From Virgibacillus_F flavescens (lineage in GTDB: Bacteria; Bacillota; Bacilli; Bacillales; Amphibacillaceae), in NCBI RefSeq assembly GCF_050574275.1, contig NZ_CP192260.1, forward strand, positions 2,046,001 through 2,110,000: 64,000 nt of DNA, given 5' to 3'. A program made the translations under genes and the position numbers. The notes under the pieces were generated by a model. It worked only from the letters and a program-made list of their open reading frames with translations. It searched no databases and was not told the origin of the DNA. The number at the start of each line of letters is the position of its first letter. Position 1 is the stretch's first letter. This document shows, one piece after another, positions 61,761-64,000 of this stretch.

Positions 61761-61902
61761 GTAAGAAAAGCGAAGGTGCCCGTTTAGGGACGTACAGATA
61801 GATGGGACTGTGAAACGTACGGTGAACTTTCCGTACGTTCATCAGAACCAACTATCTGCTAGTCCCTGGGAAGCCGTAGCTAGCCAGTAAGAAAAGCGAA
61901 GG
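61761..61902. repeat. Hairpin element flanked by 16-bp direct repeats
   Basis: GTAAGAAAAGCGAAGG occurs at 61761-61776 and again at 61887-61902. Between them, 61787-61866 is one long imperfect inverted repeat: GGGAC with GTCCC, CAGATAG with CTATCTG and AACGTACGG with CCGTACGTT. It forms a stem of about 36 bp with an 8-base loop. The family resembles dispersed Bacillaceae intergenic repeats. The segment 61903-61995 looks like a further piece of it. Confidence 0.8.
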
Positions 61903-61995
61903 CGGCTTTTCAGAAGTGGGCGCATAAGCAAGAAATCGAGTTTCACTCTCAATGAATGAGGATTGTAGAAACATCATGTACTTTCTTAACAAACT

Positions 61996-62024
61996 AAACT
62001 ACCTTTTATAAGGTGGTTTTTTTT
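61996..62024 (+). terminator. Terminator downstream of the obg repeat element
   Basis: AAACTACCTT and AAGGTGGTTT pair around TTAT, followed by a run of Ts. Confidence 0.85.
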
Positions 62025-62043
62025 GCAGGTAGGAAAGTAAATA

Positions 62044-62111
62044 CTTTCTTATTGAATAAGTGCAACTTAGGCTTTCGACATGAAGGCTAGGCAATAAGCG
62101 AAGTTTTCTAA
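62044..62111. repeat. 68-bp dispersed repeat, copy B
   Basis: Same length and ends as copy C at 63298-63365, about 79% identical to it by eye. The rest of the spacer to safA (62112-62255) is AT-rich, with no clear promoter recognised. Confidence 0.85.
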
Positions 62112-62255
62112 CGATTGTTAAATTTTAAATTTCCGGATAATCTCTATAATATTAAGAATTTCTTTTTATAGTTCAACTTTTTCTGGTTTCTTGCATATGT
62201 TGTTAAAGAATGGTTAGCCCAGTTAACACAAGTCAAGAGAGGAGATTGAATTAGC

Positions 62256-63245
62256 TTGAAAATACACGTTGTAAAGAAAGGGGATACATTGTGGGAAATT
62301 GCTAAACAACATAATGTTGATTTTAAGCAATTAAAAGAAATGAACTCACAATTGTCAAGCCCTGATATGATTATGCCCGGAATGAAAATTAAAGTACCTA
62401 CAAATGCTAAACCTGTAAAAAAAGAGGCGATGAAGGCAGCAGAAAAGGAAAAGGTTAAAACTCCTTATAAAGATATTTCTCCTAAACCATTACCCGTCAT
62501 CAAGGAAGATGAAAAACCAATAAAAGAAAAACCAATGATGCCTACAATGCCGACTCAAATGCCAAAAATGCCATCCAATCCGCCAGTATACAATATTCCT
62601 ATCAACGACCAAGACACATATCAATTCACTAATATAAATGTTTCTCAGATGGAACAGCCAAAAAAAGAAGTGAAGCATGAAAAAATGAAGCAAATGCCAA
62701 TGCAGCATATGCCAATGCAACAAATGCCAATGCAACAAATGCCAATGCAACAAATGCCGATGAAACACCAACATCATATGCCGGTACCGATGTGCTGTTA
62801 CCCAATGTATCCAATGCATCCGAATCAAATGCATCCAAATCAAATGCAACCACAGCAAATGCACCCGAATCAAATGCATCCAATGCATCAGATGCACCCG
62901 AACCAAATGCACCCCGCGAATATGGGACCAATGCATATGGGGGGACAAAAGCCAATGATGAATAAACATGGAGGATGTGGGTGTTCAGGAGCTTCCCCTC
63001 AGTCTCAAAATCAAATGATGGGTATGTATAATGAAATGCCGGAGATGGATATGCCTATAAAACCAGTCCAACATACTAACGAGAATAAGGATATGAAAAA
63101 TAATTATGGCGGAATGTATAACAAACCGAAGTCATCAAATAATATGAGAAACGGATACGGCAATCCAAATCCTAAACCACCTGGGTTTCAGCCATTCCCT
63201 ATGTCTTCATACAGAGATGATGAGGAAGGTAATAAAAAAGAATAA
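62256..63245 (+). CDS. safA: SafA-like spore coat morphogenetic protein
   Basis: 329 residues from TTG 62256 (GAGGAGA ten bases upstream). The N-terminal LysM domain (IHVVKKGDTLWEIAKQHNVD to MIMPGMKIKVP, 3-48) is followed by a low-complexity region dominated by Met, Gln, His, Pro and Asn. It contains five MPMQQ-type repeats (about 146-170) and HPNQM repeats (about 187-217), then CGCSGAS and a Gly/Tyr/Asn-rich tail. SafA directs inner-coat assembly, binding cortex through LysM and interacting with SpoVID. A terminator follows. Confidence 0.85.
   Translation: MKIHVVKKGDTLWEIAKQHNVDFKQLKEMNSQLSSPDMIMPGMKIKVPTNAKPVKKEAMKAAEKEKVKTPYKDISPKPLPVIKEDEKPIKEKPMMPTMPTQMPKMPSNPPVYNIPINDQDTYQFTNINVSQMEQPKKEVKHEKMKQMPMQHMPMQQMPMQQMPMQQMPMKHQHHMPVPMCCYPMYPMHPNQMHPNQMQPQQMHPNQMHPMHQMHPNQMHPANMGPMHMGGQKPMMNKHGGCGCSGASPQSQNQMMGMYNEMPEMDMPIKPVQHTNENKDMKNNYGGMYNKPKSSNNMRNGYGNPNPKPPGFQPFPMSSYRDDEEGNKKE
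62691..62765 (+). repeat. Five tandem 15-bp units inside safA
   Basis: CAAATGCCAATGCAA recurs in five consecutive copies, three of them identical or nearly so, encoding QMPMQ. A second, looser 15-bp array based on ATGCATCCGAATCAA (MHPNQ) runs 62814-62906. Confidence 0.9.
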
Positions 63246-63252
63246 ATGAGAA

Positions 63253-63285
63253 GGGAGACGAATTTGTAATCGTCTCTCTTTTTTG
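63253..63285 (+). terminator. Terminator of safA
   Basis: GGGAGACGA and TCGTCTCTC pair around ATTTGTAA, followed by a T run. Confidence 0.9.
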
Positions 63286-63297
63286 CAGATATAACTA

Positions 63298-63365
63298 CTT
63301 TCTTACTGCATAAGTGCAACTGCAGCTTTCGCCAATATGGCTTGGCGATAAACCATGTTTTCTAA
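63298..63365. repeat. 68-bp dispersed repeat, copy C
   Basis: CTTTCTTACTGCATAAGTGC at the left and GTTTTCTAA at the right. The centre can pair (CGCCA with TGGCG). It is the third copy in this window, placed between the safA terminator and nadE. Confidence 0.85.
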
Positions 63366-63459
63366 CTGCATGACTGCGTATTCAAGTTTTTTAATGTGAT
63401 TTTTTATCGTAAATAATGTTATTATTATACATAAATAATAATCGGATAGGAGTTTTTTT

Positions 63460-64000
63460 ATGGAAGAGACTATTGAACGCATTGTCCAATGGCTGCGTGA
63501 TCAAGTAGAAGAAGCAAAAGTAGATGGCCTGCTGGTAGGGGTCAGTGGAGGGCTTGATTCTGCAGTTGTAGCAAATTTAATTAAACGTGCAGTGCCTGAT
63601 CATTCTCTAGGTGTAATCATGCCTTTAAACAGCAGTCCTGATAGTGTAACACATGCAGAGCAAGTGATAGAAAAGTGTGGTATTGATAAAATTACGATCG
63701 ATTTAACTGAGTCACATTCAGTCATGTATAAACATATACAGGATCAATTAAAACAAAAAGGTGAATGGGTAGAAAAAAATGATCAATTAGCAAATGCTAA
63801 CCTTCGTGCGAGGTTACGAATGAGTGCAGCATACTCATTGGCTACCAACTACAATTATCTCGTAGTAGGGACTGATAATGCCTCTGAATGGTATACAGGA
63901 TATTTCACCAAACATGGTGATGGTGGTGTCGATATTTTACCAATTGTTGAATTCACAAAAAAAGAGGTTCGTGAAATGGCCCGAGTCCTGGGAGTTCCCG
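63460..64000 (+). CDS. nadE: NAD synthetase, 5' part
   Basis: 180 codons are present before the window ends. The ATP-pyrophosphatase P-loop VGVSGGLDSAVVAN starts near 26. NANLRARLRMSAAYSLA (near 108), VVGTDNASEWYTGYF (near 131) and HGDGGVDILPI (near 149) are the conserved NadE segments. There is no N-terminal glutaminase domain, so this is the ammonia-dependent type. It amidates nicotinate adenine dinucleotide to NAD. ATAGGAG precedes the ATG. The C terminus lies beyond the window. Confidence 0.95.
   Translation, partial: MEETIERIVQWLRDQVEEAKVDGLLVGVSGGLDSAVVANLIKRAVPDHSLGVIMPLNSSPDSVTHAEQVIEKCGIDKITIDLTESHSVMYKHIQDQLKQKGEWVEKNDQLANANLRARLRMSAAYSLATNYNYLVVGTDNASEWYTGYFTKHGDGGVDILPIVEFTKKEVREMARVLGVP

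Noticed and set aside
62691..62906. Possible CRISPR-like array
   Set aside because: Units are 15 bp, contiguous without spacers, and in frame within safA.
62490..62969. 159-residue minus-strand frame rich in His, Met and Trp opposite safA
   Set aside because: It is the complement of the safA low-complexity repeats, has no ribosome site and mirrors the 15-bp units.

Overview
This window is a low-GC, spore-forming Firmicutes chromosome segment. Its gene order follows Bacillus subtilis from zapA through cvpA-polX-mutS2, lcfA-fadR-fadB-etfBA-trxA-uvrC, sdhCAB-gerE, racE-gerM-rph, tig-clpX-lonA-engB, hemAXCDBL-spoVID, valS-folC-spoIIB-radC and mreBCD-minCD-spoIVFAB-rplU-prp-rpmA-spo0B-obg. AT-rich codon use, frequent TTG/GTG starts, the sporulation genes and the dispersed intergenic repeats suggest a Bacillaceae member of the Oceanobacillus/Virgibacillus type. 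That genus-level guess is an inference.

Region by region: 1-5.5 kb holds zapA (3' end), cvpA, polX, mutS2, yshE and a 24-residue membrane peptide. 5.6-10.7 kb is the fatty-acid degradation cluster, with a near-consensus FadR operator just downstream of the fadR promoter. 10.8-18.3 kb has trxA, uvrC, yslB, sdhCAB, a thioesterase and gerE. 18.6-23.2 kb has ysmB, racE, gerM, rph, rdgB and ysnB. A two-tRNA unit (Gly-UCC, Arg-UCU) follows where B. subtilis carries its ilv-leu block. 23.6-30.8 kb has ysoA, tig, clpX, lonA and engB, with no lonB between clpX and lonA. 31.2-33.5 kb is a three-gene amino-acid ABC importer, absent from this place in B. subtilis. 34.3-40.5 kb is the complete hemAXCDBL operon from glutamyl-tRNA to coproheme precursors.

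40.7-42.6 kb contains spoVID and a degenerate ysxE. A valine T-box precedes valS. Two adjacent minus-strand RimK-like ATP-grasp ligases of unknown substrate lie between valS and folC, and they are the most promising uncharacterised system here. A membrane GAF-GGDEF protein and spoIIB follow, with comC and maf missing from their usual positions. 52-61.8 kb carries the shape, division and sporulation block: radC, mreBCD, minCD, spoIVFAB, the rplU-prp-rpmA ribosomal cluster, spo0B and obg. The right end holds large repeat and hairpin elements, a Met/His/Gln-rich safA and the start of nadE. The pheBA and nad operon genes that separate obg from safA in B. subtilis are not here.

Sporulation runs through the window: phosphorelay (spo0B), engulfment (spoIIB), sigma-K activation (spoIVFAB), coat assembly (spoVID, ysxE-like, safA, gerE) and germination (gerM). 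Good sigma-E or sigma-K promoter matches precede gerE, spoVID and spoIVFA. Comparisons with B. subtilis come from memory of its gene order. Operator and promoter calls are by-eye consensus matches.
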